Program-made: the position numbers and the translations under genes
Assembly: GCA_947646735.1 (NCBI GenBank)
Contig: CANTFK010000980.1
Location: 434,001 to 498,000 of the forward strand
Reading direction: 5' to 3'
Source: Peronospora farinosa
Taxonomy: Eukaryota > Oomycota > Peronosporomycetes > Peronosporales > Peronosporaceae
DNA length: 64,000 nucleotides
Shown: piece after piece, positions 22,096-34,967 of the stretch
Numbering within the stretch: position 1 is the stretch's first letter
How the letters are laid out: the number at the start of each line of letters is the position of its first letter
Notes under the pieces: generated by a model
Database searches by the model: none
The model's input: the letters and a program-made list of their open reading frames with translations, nothing else
Told to the model about the DNA's origin: nothing

Positions 22096-22879
22096 GTTGC
22101 ACTTGTGTTCTGGTGGACGCTAAAAATGGCCACATCTACGTATCGGTATTCTGAAGTAACTTGCCGGTAAGCGACGTTTCTACCGGTATGTCTGTCTGTT
22201 GATAGTTAAGTAAGAATTCTTTATCAGAGCCGACAAAGGTATATTATGGTAATAGTGCTCGTTAATGTCAGGCAGGACTGTACATTCGCGTGAGGTTCAA
22301 ACTGGCAAGAAAGAATCCAGGTTCTTTAACTAGACTGCACCGCATTTGAAGGCGCTTGAACACCCGCATGAACCTAAAGTTTGTAACAATAGCTTTATAC
22401 AAGACGCCACATGTTGGTAAAGCTTACACATATCCATCTACAGTAGCACTAATGTATGTGTCTTCGTCAGCACAATTTCAAGCGAGCAGGCTTCAGGTGG
22501 GAAAAAACCCACGGGGTCGAATTATTGGAGCTGCTTTTTTGATGCAGCTGTAATGTTCATGACGACAACGAACGGTCAGCAACCTGCCAAAGTTCGGTCA
22601 CTCATCTGTATCTTCGCTCTGGCAGAGTAGTATTATCGGGTAATATCGTTGTGCGATAACGCTTTTGACGTGTATCCGGTCTCCATATCCTCGTGAACCA
22701 AGAACGAAATCGTCCAATTTTAAGAGCTGCATACCCTGCCAATTTAAAATAATCCAACATTTTGTCTATTCAAGAAAACTACTACACTACAGTGCACTAG
22801 AATCTGCCGAATTATGATTAACACTCGAAAAAAACCCAGACAACAATACCAACTCGCTAACATACTTTTGCGTAAGGGT
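22096..22879. other. Intergenic between PEX2 and histone H3
   Basis: About 780 bp, no supported gene; the small open frame at 22356-22553 is not recognised. The right end is bounded by the H3 3' hairpin. Confidence 0.5.
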
Positions 22880-22895
22880 GGTGTTAAAAAACACC
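22880..22895 (-). promoter_or_regulatory. Histone mRNA 3' stem-loop of H3
   Basis: On the minus strand GGTGTT-TTTT-AACACC: a 6-bp stem and 4-nt U loop, 98 nt after the H3 stop codon and followed by ACCC. The same sequence with matching flanks (CCT before, ACCC after) follows H4. The geometry is that of the metazoan histone stem-loop, though the stem sequence differs. Confidence 0.7.
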
Positions 22896-22993
22896 AGGAT
22901 GAAAAGGTTGTCAGCTCCAAAAAAAGAGCTTACTTGCTAGGGACAGACGCCCTCCGAAAGATATCAGCGTTATCACCAAACAGAGGCGACAAC

Positions 22994-24059
<1,066 letters not shown>

Positions 24060-24176
24060 GCGCATTATTGCTTTTCGCCTGAGTATTGTCTGCTGGCTTC
24101 ACAATTGTACTTTGGAATGGCGTGCTCTATTGACCTGACGCAGCGACGCAATTCCCGTAAGGTTTCCCCTACTCCT

Positions 24177-24192
24177 GGTGTTTTTTAACACC
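24177..24192 (+). promoter_or_regulatory. Histone mRNA 3' stem-loop of H4
   Basis: GGTGTT-TTTT-AACACC, 117 nt after the H4 stop and followed by ACCC; identical to the H3 hairpin including the flanking CCT and ACCC. Confidence 0.7.
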
Positions 24193-24845
24193 ACCCTTTT
24201 CGAAGAAATGAGTATCCAAAATAGTATCGATTAGCTAACACTAGCATATAGTATTCATTTTATATAAAGACCTGTTGCAGTCTCTGTCTTCGCACCTCTT
24301 TACGCATATTTAGGAAGTGGTGGTGCATCTTATTTCTTTCGTGTGGTGAGTAATTGTGCGTAATGTGGTGAAGATAAAATAACGATCTTAACATATGGCA
24401 AAACATTTCCCTGTCTTGTAAGGATCAAGATTGGTCGTTTTGCATCTTCTCATGGTGAAGGTACTGTAGCAGCGGATTCCTCGATATAAAAGTGGTACTT
24501 TGGTTTCACAAATAGGTCATGTATTTCATAACGGACTACGCACACTCGACTCTGCCCGGAAGCCATCATATAATAAATTGGACGACTGCGGGAACTATTT
24601 ATCAGGATCTTGACGTGTGTGTGGCTACAAGTATTGGGTACTTATTGGTAGCAGTCGTGGCTGTTGGGTTCGAGCTAGTAGCCAGCCAGTAAAACACAAG
24701 TTTATAAAGTTAGCGTCACAGGCAGCGCAGTCAGTGCTAGCTATGCATCAGGCTAAACTGTCGGCACAGCACAACTACCAGATAGCATTTTCACGACCGC
24801 GTTCTTGCTTACCTCCTCCGCTACATGTTACTAATTAATTGTACT
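24193..24845. other. Intergenic between H4 and the retroelement nest
   Basis: About 650 bp, A+T-rich in parts; the frame at 24617-24838 is not recognised. No target-site duplication matching the flank of the right end of the nest was found. Confidence 0.5.
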
Positions 24846-25202
24846 TGTAACGGGCTCGACGTTACACGTACCCGTTAAGTATGCGATACTTAACGGGCAG
24901 GTCTTAAAAAGTACGTAAGTACTTAAGACCTGTCGCTCGGGTGAGACACACCATGTGTCACACCCTTGCGTTTGTGATATACACTAGGTGTATTCACATT
25001 GATGGGGATGACGCCCAGCTGGGATTAGGCGTGACGTCGGTTCGTTGCACTCTCGCTTAAGCGAGAGGCAACTGGTGGTTAGAGACGACCAACCTCTTAA
25101 CTACCCTCGCACGCGAAGGTAAGACGGTCTAACCGCTTCCGCGCTTGTGCATAAGGTGTGTGCTAGTAGCACGAGGCAACTACGTAGAAGTGCCCGTCTA
25201 CA
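24846..25202 (+). repeat. 5' LTR of element A, with primer-binding site after it
   Basis: 357 bp, TG...CA ends. It contains perfect inverted repeats at 24871-24897, 24898-24932 and 25050-25067. Compared with the 581-bp relative at 58258 it has an internal deletion of about 230 bp near 25030. A primer-site-like TGGTAGCACTAGTAG follows at 25205-25219. Confidence 0.85.
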
Positions 25203-25246
25203 CTTGGTAGCACTAGTAGTCCTTCCCACGACCCGTCTCTCTGAGC

Positions 25247-26322
25247 GTGCGTGTGGTTGAGATGGTCCTGAATATGGACTGGAGTGACTTCCCTCACCTC
25301 TCCCAACATCATAGGGAGTTGGCAGAGCATATGGCGCAGAAACTTGGTGAACATGCCCTGGGCAACCTCTTGCATTGTCCTCCTGAGCAACATGTTGCTC
25401 AGTTGGAGCAATTTGAGGCGTTTGTGCTCGGAAAACGTAGAAACGCGTCTGAGGTAAACAGCCTAGCCACCGCTGAGTCCATCACTAAGACTCAGGATGA
25501 GCTTAGGCTTGAGCAGGCACGTAATGAGGCGCTCAACAGAACTGTTGAGACGCTCTCTGCCCGGCTTCTCAACCGAGGCCCATTCGGATGGACCCTTCGA
25601 AGCTCGATGGGACTAGCCCTCACACGATTGTTCACTGGCTATTAGCAGTGGAGCAATGTGAAGTGGCGCAGCTCATCGAAGACGACACCAGAATGGTATG
25701 TCCAACTTGCGTGGCAAAGCGTCAGAGTGAGCATACTCTGCGCTGATGGCTAATGCTGATGCATTTCCATCATAGGCGATCTTTAAGGCAAAGATTCGCG
25801 CCATGTATCAGCCGCCTGTTGCTTATGGCGTGCTTCTTTGGAGCACGACATGCGAAACGATCTCTGCAAGAATTTGTGCAAGAGATGCGTTCGCTGTCGG
25901 CGTCCATTAATGGGGAACCGATACCAGAGCGTATCAAGGTGGCCACGTTCATGAATGGACTTAGGCATGGCACATCGCGTCAGGCCCTTTTCAGAAAGGT
26001 GCCAGCGACGATGGAAGAGGAAATTGACATTGCCTTAGTTGAGGAGCAATCCTACAACAGCGCCTCGGCGACAGCATATTACAGGCCGTCGACCGAAAGG
26101 TCTGATGCCACTCCTATGGAGTTAGGCAATGCAGATGTGATCTGCTACAAGTGCGGCAAGCGAGGCCATATGATGTCTCGCTGCTATGCCAAAGTAGCTG
26201 CTGGTGCTAAGGCAGCCAGCAAAAGGTCTCCCAACCCGAAGGGAGGTGCGAAAAACCAGCGTGCACGACGCACGGGTTCAGCACCTGCCCAAGATGGGTC
26301 GGGAAATGCGGGAACGCAGTAG
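25247..26322 (+). pseudogene. Element A gag (two pieces)
   Basis: The first frame, 25247-25645, has a coiled-coil-like region; the second, 25753-26322, carries a capsid-like LQEFVQEMRSLSASI segment and one C-x2-C-x4-H-x4-C knuckle (CYKCGKRGHMMSRC). A frame break and about 100 bp of stops separate them. At the end a hairpin CAGTAGGG/CCCTACTG (26317-26340) spans the TAG stop, preceded 9 nt earlier by an in-frame G_GGA_AAT (26301-26307), a relic of the frameshift signal seen in D and B. Confidence 0.8.
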
Positions 26323-26468
26323 GGGCGGGATTCCCTACTGTCGCGGACTCTGAAGCTACCCCTAAGTTCAGAGTAATCGAACAAATGGGTAGCATAGTCC
26401 CTGAGGTTCCGAAAGGTCGGACCTCAACTCGTTTTGTCTATAGCGCTTGAGTACAAGGCTATGACCAA

Positions 26469-29400
26469 GTGATGACCCTTCTCGTGGATTCGGGTGCATC
26501 ACAAAACTTTGTGAAACTCGCGGCTCTAAAAAAGAGACCGGCGAGTTATGAGTCGCTTTGCCAGGATGGCAAGCGAGAAGAGGCGATCGTTCGTTTAGCG
26601 AACGGCGCGCTCGTCAAATCGGAGAGAGTTCAAGTTGAACTCGCCTTCAGTTTTAGTGACTTCTCTTGTAAAGAGAAGTTCATAGTGCTACGTATGGAGA
26701 GTCCGTATGACCTCATCCTAGGCATGCCTTGGCTGGCTAAACACCAACCATGGATAGACTGGAGTACACCCACAGTCGCTAGCTCTACGCAAGACACCGG
26801 AAAGGATGTGCTCTTGCGAGAGGCTTATGTGACTGATGCTGTGTCCAACACAGTCGAGGGTGCGATGACGGTATGTCAATCGACACCAGGTACTACCCAG
26901 CTCAAAAAGAGTGGTGTAGCTGGAAGTGCCCTAGCATAAATCCAGGTGACACATATTCCTACCCAGGTCGAAAATACTGGTGTAGTGAATGGGGCGATGA
27001 TAGATAGTCATGCGTCCGGTAGTCCTGCACAGAGCCGAGAGCCTGTGGCAGTTGATGGTGGGCTGACAGGAAGTCAAGCGTCACAAGAACCGGCACAGAG
27101 CCAAGAGCCTGGTGCGGTTGGAAGGCGTGCGTTAGCTGAGATAGTAACGACACCTTCTTCCAGGTCAAAGGTCGTGGTGACTCGAACAACGAGCACCAGA
27201 TGTATTAAGACGATCAAGGGCACGTCGAAACGAGTGACCTTTGGATCAGTCTCGGTCCAAGAGGACGGACCTACGAACGAGTTGCTCGAGGCCGTCGAAG
27301 ACAAAATGCCGGAGGCATCCTCTGTTGAGGTGCTCCAACTTGCCTTGGCATCTGCCGAGGAGATACTTAATTTTTTCGGGGAATTACATGGAATCTCTTC
27401 CTGCCTGAACTAAAGGAAGGACAGATTCACGAAATAGTCGCACCAATTCCATAAGAGAACGTGGTGGACTGTTGATCGTCGTCTACAATGGATGAGAGAG
27501 TCTTGGAGACCGAAAAGAAAAAAAAACGGTTCGCTGCTCAAGTCTGGGACTCCTAAAGGACAGCCCGTTCTATGATGTTCTGTGGAAACACCGCGATGTG
27601 TTCTCAGCAGAAATGCCGAGCCGCCTTCCGACCTTTCCCTAAAGGGGCATCAGGCACGATACTGACCTGGAGCCTGACACCAAGTATTGTGTGACCAGAC
27701 AATGGCCGTTGCCGAAGGAACAAGTCGATTACATCGATGAGTTCTTCGGCAAGCGAGCTAAGGCGGGACATGTACGTGAGAGCAAGTCGTCTCCCTGCAG
27801 CCCGACCTTCTGTGTGAGTAAAGCAACAGATGGATGGCGCGTGGTTCATGCTTATAATAAGCTGAACACGGCCACCATTCCGGCGCAGAAGCGGATCCCG
27901 TTGGAAAGATGTCTTGTTGAACTCCATAAGAAAGTCAACTATCTTTTCCGCGTTGGATCTGAAGGATGGCTACTATCAGGTTCTCATGAGAGATACCGAT
28001 GTAGCCAAAACGGCAGTAAGCACCCCAAGCGGTATGCTGTGGGAGTGGCTTGTGATGCCACAAGGGTTGAAAAATGCTCCGGCAACATTCAACTGAGTGG
28101 TGGCTCACGTGATGCGTCAGCACCGTGCCTACGCGCCCCATTACTTTGACTATGTATTCGTGCATAGTAGGGCGGAGTACGGTCTGAGCGCGATATAGTC
28201 GCACAAGCGTTTTTTAGACGCTGTGTTGCAGACTCTGGGTGACGCTCTATTATACGTGAACTTGCAAAAGTGCGTAATAGGGGTCCCCGAGATACCTGTA
28301 CTGGGCTGCATCGTAGGTGCACATGGTGTATGAGCAGACCCAGAAAAGGCAAAGGCTATCAAGGAATGGCCAGTCCCACGATAAGTGAAGAATCTGCGCT
28401 ACGTTTTCGCTTGATAATTACTTGCATAAGTACAGCAAGAAATATGAGGAGCAGACTAAGCCATTGTCTGACCTTTTGTGAAAGGATGTAGAATGGAATT
28501 GATCAAAGGAGCAAGTAGATGTGTTCACATCAGTGAAGCAATCTCTTGTAGAAGCACCGGTCTTGGCATTGCCCGACGCGAATAATCCCTTTAGCGTCGT
28601 CTGCGATGCAAGCAAATTTGCAATCGACAGCGCGCTCATGCAGAAGGATGACAGCGGCATTGACCGTGTCATTTCGTATCAGTCCCGCCTTTTGAAAGCC
28701 GCAGAACTGAATCACCCTGTGCATGACAAGGAGCTACTTTCAATTAAGTATGCCCTTGTAAAGTTTCGGGTGCACCTCTTGGGCACCGAACCTTTTGTGG
28801 TTTATACGGATCACGCATCAATGCGGACCACTATAAATTCACCGCACCTCTCGCCTAGAATGGCGAGATGGCTAACATTCTTCTCTGAATTTAATTTCAA
28901 AGTTAAATATAAGACGGGTAAGTTGAATGTCTTGGCTGACGCGTTATCGCGCAGATCAGACTTCGAGGCAAGGCACCAGGAAAGTGGGTCTCGTGCGAAA
29001 GAACAAGTTGAATCGTTGACACTTGCAGCCATGAAGGCCTACCATGTGACGAGCCCAATGGCATTCAATATAAAGGAGTGCTACAGTCAGGACGAACATT
29101 GCCGCCTGCGGTTGGATTATTTTAGTGAGCGAAAGGTTACCCTTCCGTCGCACCTGAAAGCAAAGTTAAATCGCTTTAGTTACAGTGATGGCCCATTATG
29201 GCATTAGCTGTCACCTTGTGATCCCTTGAGAATCTATGTCCCTCATGAAACAGATCTCAAGCTGATGATACTTCACGAGTGCCATGATGCGCCATCTAGT
29301 GGGCATCTGGGCCGTGAAAAGACATTCTTACGAGTGTCAGAGAAATTTTGGTGGCCCAACCTATATCGGTGAGTGGCCAACTATATTAGCTCTTGCGAAG

Positions 29401-31115
29401 AGTGTCAGCGCATTAAGCCTGCACCTCCTAGCAGTGCGCCACTGAAGCCACTGCCTATTCCAACTGAATGTTGGAAGTCAGTCAGTTTGGACTTCATGTT
29501 TGGCCTACCGCTTGATCATAAAGGCAGGACGGGGCTCGTCATCTTTGTAGACAGACTGAGCAAGATGGTGCTTTTGGCACCATGTAGCACCAAGATCTCA
29601 GGAAAAGAGGCTGCTTTATTGTTTCTGGATCACGTGTATCGACTTCACGGAATGCCCGATTCCATAGTATCGGACCGGGATCCCCATTTTACGTCAGGGC
29701 TTTGGCGTCATGTGTTTGAGTTGCTGGGTAGCAAGCTCCACATGTCAACCGCTGATCATCCCCAGACCGATGGCCAAGCAGAACGGACCAATCGAGTCGT
29801 GGCGGATGTATTGCGCACAATAGCGACTCCAAGGAATGGAGCAAGCAATTGACATTCGTAGAGCTCGCTATTAATAATAGTGTTCACGCCAGTACGGGTG
29901 AAACACCGTTTTATATTAACGGACTGCGTCATCCTCGAACGCCAGTCTCGTTTGTACGCAGCCCTAGTCTTAGTGGGGGAGGGCCCCTACCTTCGCTCGG
30001 TGCGAATGCCAAAGAGGGCCAAGGTTGCCTAGTGACACTGCTAGTTTACCAGTGGTCACGGCACCTATAGGTGTCACAGAGGAGGCACGGCAAGAAATGC
30101 CAGTGCTCCTTGACGGTAACACTGTAGTGTTATGAACAGCGTCGACCCATGAACGACCACTCGGAGGTGTCATAGGCGAGCTGGATGCTAAAAGCGTGAG
30201 CGAAGCTCAGCGCTTTGTGAATGAGCGATTAGCCATCACACGTAAAGTCCGTGACGCGATGGCAAGCGCACAGGACAAGCAAAAACAATATGCAGACCAG
30301 CATGGTCGCAAAAACAATGAACACTTTAGTGTGGGGGACAAAGCGCTATTAATTACTGCTACCCTACCTAAACATGCAATATATGTACTTACTACTAAGC
30401 TATTGCCCCGATTCATTGGGCCCTTTACAGTGGTTAAAGAAGTTGGAGACCTAAATTATAGGCTCACTCTCCCACCTTATATGAAGACGCACCCCGTTTT
30501 TACGTGGGTCGTCTGAAACGGTATGTTGATCCAGAAGAGATCACATATCCACATCGGTCTAACGAGACAGATGGTGACGTCGACTGTGAGTCGAGCGTCG
30601 CGGCCTATCAGGCGACGAGGAAGCCGATAGGCTCCCCGTATACGAACGAAGCGATAGAGGACTCGGCGATCGAGAAGGACTCCGCGCTTGACGCGGGTCT
30701 CTCATCACCAGTCGCTCTAGGATGTCCAAACGGGTCTTCAGGCGGTCATACTCCTGACGGTCCCTCGTCCTCACATCGCGCAGATCCGAGGTCAGTCGCG
30801 AGACTTGACTCTCGAGATCTGCCACCTGCCTCTTCAGCGCAGCGGACTCAGCCTGCGACTGAACAGCAGCAGGGTAGGCAGCCGCGAGTAGGTAAGCGTA
30901 ATCGCCACTCCTATCGGGCGCCACCTGTGTTGGTGGACACGGAAGGGAATACGCTCTTCCTTGTTGGAAGGTTGTTGGCCCACCGCCATGTGAAGCGAAA
31001 GCTTCAAATCCTGGTCCAGTGAAAGGGTTACCTAACGATCTTTGACTCATGGGAGCCTGTTGACGCTTTGCGCTTCGACGTGCCTGGGCTGGTGGCTGCT
31101 TATGTGAAGCAGCAC
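26469..31115 (+). pseudogene. Element A pol: protease, RT, RNase H, integrase, chromodomain
   Basis: Protease with LLVDSGASQNF (26469-26939), in the -1 frame relative to gag. A low-complexity linker (26946-27413) follows. RT is split (27691-28500, QWPLPKEQ and [11 protein letters not shown], with stops before and after the palm). RNase H is open (28521-29207, VVCDASKFAID, DKELLSIKYAL, YTDHASMRT). Integrase has HHCC residues (29250-29420), then a core (29373-29852) with the DDE residues in LDFMFGL, IVSDRDPHF and QAERTN. The tail runs 29849-31115, and its chromodomain (LQILVQ/KGY...SWEP) is cut by TGA at 31021-31023 where Trp is expected. Not translatable as a whole. Confidence 0.85.
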
Positions 31116-31993
31116 CAGCTGACGTCTTTCTGCTAGACCCGGATGGACTAGCAGAAGAAGCGTAGCGAGAATCAATTGGGGGTCGCTTACCACCCAAAAT
31201 TTCATGCGCACGTTTCATGGCGAAGCTGATTCGCTGCGACCGTTGTTTCGTTGCATCTACATGCAACGTTACACGGCGCCGAAGTTCAGCTTCATAGTCG
31301 TCGGCTGTTTCGTTAGAACGCAGCACGACTGGAATTGGGAAAGCACGATCAAGTGCTTTGCCCTGCTTTTTCCACAAGGGAAAGACGCTATAAAATTTAT
31401 GAGCGTCTATAGTTGCACGCTGCAAAACGCTGCGCTAGACCCATCCGAGTTCATCCACTCAGATGAAGGTGGCATTGGTGGCAAGCCACCAGTCACGTAG
31501 CCGCCCTCGCGACGGCGGGCTAGTGAGGCCGAAGGTGTACTTGGTGGAGCTTTAAGCTCACACTCACCTGAGTCTGACTCTCCATTATGGATTGTCAAGA
31601 CATCAGCTTGAGAAGTTACATCTGGCTGAGTCGCGACTACTCCTTTCGAAGTAGCGCGCTCAGTCTTAGTCGCTGCGCTCGTAGGCGCAGATGACGGGGT
31701 TTTACCTTCGCTTGTAGGAAGCATAGATGCTCCCTCAAGGACGGGTGCCTCAAATGATGAGGACATATGTCCCATCAATGCACTATGCTCATCGCCACTT
31801 TGGGGTGATGGCTCTCATTGTAGTCTACAACGAGAGATGGATCTTCATCCACATTATAGTGAGATAGAAGATTCACCTCAGTGCCTGAAGCACTTTGCGA
31901 CGGCTGCGATAAATCGCGGCGCGTGCGCTTAGTGTTGGACTGCATGGGCGCCTTTGCAGGCGACCCATCAGCCTTACAACGTTTCGGTGGCAT
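30559..31993 (-). pseudogene. Element A antisense ORF (aORF), two frame breaks
   Basis: Runs opposite to pol from an ATG at 31993, 105 bp from the 3' LTR. The N-terminus MPPKRCKADGSPAKAP with KRTRRDL is basic. A Ser/Thr/Pro-rich middle, a coiled-coil-like stretch (KRQVADLESQVSRL to LDILERLV) and an Arg/Ser-rich end follow (30559-31425, 288 residues). Breaks are a 10-bp deletion near 31807, shown by comparison with the undisturbed A'' copy at 57960-57975, and a shift near 31420. The C-terminal part lies antisense to the chromodomain. Unknown function; no family recognised. Confidence 0.6.
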
Positions 31994-32097
31994 GAGAATT
32001 GAGCAGACTAAAGCGGCGCGTTTATAACGGCTCGCAAGTCTCTCTGTCTCCTAGGCGATGTTTTACAAGATGTAAAAATCGTTTAAAAAGGGGTTGG

Positions 32098-32362
32098 TGT
32101 AACGGAATCAACGTTACACGTACCCGTTAAGTATGCGATATTTAACGGGCAGGTCTTAAAAGGTACGTAAGTACTTAAGACCTGTCGCTCGGGTGAGACA
32201 CACCATGTGCCACACCCTTGTGTATGTGATATACACTAGGTGTATTCACATTGATGGGAATGACGCCCAGCTGGGACTAAGCATAATGGTAAATTTCTAG
32301 ACGGACCTCGTCAGCGAGCTTAAATATATTCAAGGTCGCACGTAGGGATACGTTTCTAAGGA
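32098..32362 (+). repeat. 3' LTR of element A, truncated
   Basis: Starts TGTAACGG after a purine-rich tract. It matches the 5' LTR up to about 32283 and then the longer LTR at 58258 for a further 80 bp before giving way to element E sequence. It retains the region deleted in the 5' LTR. Confidence 0.75.
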
Positions 32363-34955
32363 GATGTTGCGAAAAACGCGTTAACCTGTTTCTTAACAGT
32401 AATAAGGATGACATCAGCAAGCCAATCGGCAACCTCTCCCTCACCAAGCCCTGAAATACTCGATGGTAGCGTTAACAGAACGCGTGGGTGTGTGAGGCTA
32501 TTTGCATAGAATGGAGTGAAGCCGGTAGAGGCGTGCACAGAGTTATTGAGTGCAAACTCGACTACAGTGAGCATAGAGCTCCAACTACTTGTCGTTTAAG
32601 CACAAACGCTGCAGAGCATATCCATAACGACGCGATTAAAACGCTCAGTTTGACCATCGGTCTGCGGATGATTCGCTGTGGACATGTCCATACGGGTGCC
32701 CAGACCTGGGAGACGGAATTCCAAAATTACTCGTGAAACGTTGATCACAGTCGGAAACATTGCCACTGGCAAGCCATGTTGGCGAAACACTCGGTCGATA
32801 ACAGCTCCGCTGCACCCACACCATCGATCGAGTCTGGTAAAGCCGCTAAGTGAGCCATCTTGCTCAAGCGGTCCACCAAGACTGTTGCCATGCGAATCTT
32901 TCGGTAGGCCAAATACAAAGTCCATACTAATGGACTTCCAGCACCCAGTGGGAATAGGCAAACTAGCCAGCGGCGCTGCCGAATGGGGCGAGGGTTTCAC
33001 CCGTTGACACGCTTTGCACGTACGCACATAGGTGCTCACCCATTCATCCACCAGTAACTTTGACATACTGCCCCATAGGTCTTTTCACGACCCATATGAC
33101 CCCCGATGGCGGTGTCATATACCTCATAGAGGATACGATACTTCAGGTACTCGTCATGAGGAACCACAATACGCGGAGGATCCGCCACATCTGTACGATA
33201 GTACAACAGCCCCTGATCGATATTATATCGATGGAGGCTCGCACGTAATCGTGCCGACAATTTAATGTCCGAGTCTTGAAACTCATCACTGCCAAGAGCA
33301 TGTAGCAACGCTATACAGTGATCATCTTTAGCATACGCCGTACGAATGAGATAAATGACAGAAGACGACAACGTCGTAACATGAGTAAGCTCATAGTCAG
33401 GTCTGTGTGACAACGCATCAGCCAAAGCATTTTGCTTGCCCGGCTTATATTTCACCTCGAAATTATATTCGGCAAAGAATGACAGCCATCTGGCCATTCT
33501 CTGCGAGAGATGCGGCGACTGAGTCGCAGTGCGTAAAGACGCATGATCGGTATAGATCACAAAAGGCTTTGAGCTCAGCAGATGAACTCTGAATTTGACC
33601 AGATCATACTTCATCGCAAGTAGCTCTTTGTCATGAACTGGATAGTTCTTCTCTGCAGCTGTCAGCTGGCGAGATTCAAAAGCGATCACACGCCCACGGC
33701 CTCCATCATCTGTTTGTAACAAAGCACTGCCAATGGAAAAACCCGACGCGTCACAGACGACGCTAAACGGTCGGTCAGGGTCTGGCAAAGCCAAATGGGA
33801 CCATGAAGAAGGCCAGCCTTCACCGCTTGAAAAGCATCCTCATGTTCGGCACGCTAACACCCTTACACATCCTTTTTAAGGAGGTTGGATAATGTCCGAG
33901 CCATATCAGCGTTATTCTCGCTGTACTTGTGTAAGTAATTGGCAAGTCCAAGCCATTTACGCAGGTACTTCTGAGACTGTGGAACAGGCCAATCAACTAT
34001 GGCTTTGACCTTGGCGGGGATCCGCTCTTAGGCCCCGTTTCCCAATAAAGCACCCTAGAAAGGGAATCTCTTCGGCCCCGAAGATGCACTTAGATGCATT
34101 AGCATATAATTTATTAGTGCGCATGCACTCGAGCACAGCTCGTAAATGAACAATATAGTTCTCAACATCCGACCGCCCATTTTCAGCTCGACTATGGACA
34201 AAAATGTCATTAAAGTACGTCTGTGCATAAATTCGATGGGGTCGAAACAATTGCGTTACCAAAAGGTTAAACGTAGCCGGAGCATTCGATAGCCCCTGGG
34301 GCATCACCAACCACTCCCAGAGCATACCGTTCGGAGTACTAACAGCAGTAAGCGGAATATCACTAGCTCGCATGAGCAATTGGTAATAACCATCGACTAA
34401 GTCGAGCGCACTGTACATGGTACAACCGACCATATTGTTCTGAAGAACATACTTTCTAGGTATTGGCGTCTGTGCAGATATAGTGGCTGCATTGAGCTTA
34501 TTATAAGCATGGACGATACGCCATTTACCATTTGGTTTCTTAACACAGAAAGTAGGTGTCGAGTGCGGAGATTTGCTCTCACGAACCACTACCGCCGCAT
34601 GCTCTGCACGAAAGAACTCGTCAATGACGTCACACTGTTCTTTGGGTAAAGGCCACTGCCGTGTTACACAGTATTTGATTCCAGGAACCAAGTCAATCTC
34701 ATGACGTACACCTCTATCAGGGGGCATAACAGACGGCGTATCATAGCACACCACGTCCTGAAAGTCCTTAACTAAAGGATAGTAGGGATCTGAAGGGTCC
34801 TTCAGAATAGACGCCCCACTACGTGCACTTAGTGCCGCCTTCGTATCTTCAAGGACTGTCTTTGAGGATGAGTTCAACTTGAAATTAGGTCGAATGACCA
34901 CCATATCGGACAGGTCGCCAGCCTTCAAGGCTTGATGAAATTCATCCACAGACAT
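32363..34955 (-). pseudogene. Element E pol: RT, RNase H, integrase
   Basis: RT frame 34955-33993 (320 residues) has [19 protein letters not shown] and [20 protein letters not shown], but the catalytic box reads YFND instead of YFDD. RNase H plus integrase zinc region occupies 33794-33036 (VVCDASGFSIG, DKELLAMKYDL, YTDHASLRT). The integrase core pieces (33066-32596 and 32574-32363) retain DFVFGLP and TERFN but lose the middle Asp segment. Frames change at each break. Inactive. Confidence 0.85.
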
Positions 34956-34967
34956 TTCGTCTAGCTC

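Larger units (their letters stand above)
24846..32362 (+). mobile_element. Ty3/gypsy chromovirus A (degenerate, 3' LTR truncated)
   Basis: The order is 5' LTR, primer site, gag with zinc knuckle, protease, RT, RNase H, integrase, chromodomain, antisense ORF, polypurine tract (about 32085-32097), 3' LTR. Integrase after RNase H places it in Ty3/gypsy, and the chromodomain in chromoviruses. Many stops and frameshifts show it is dead. The 3' LTR breaks off near 32362 against element E in the opposite orientation. Confidence 0.9.
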
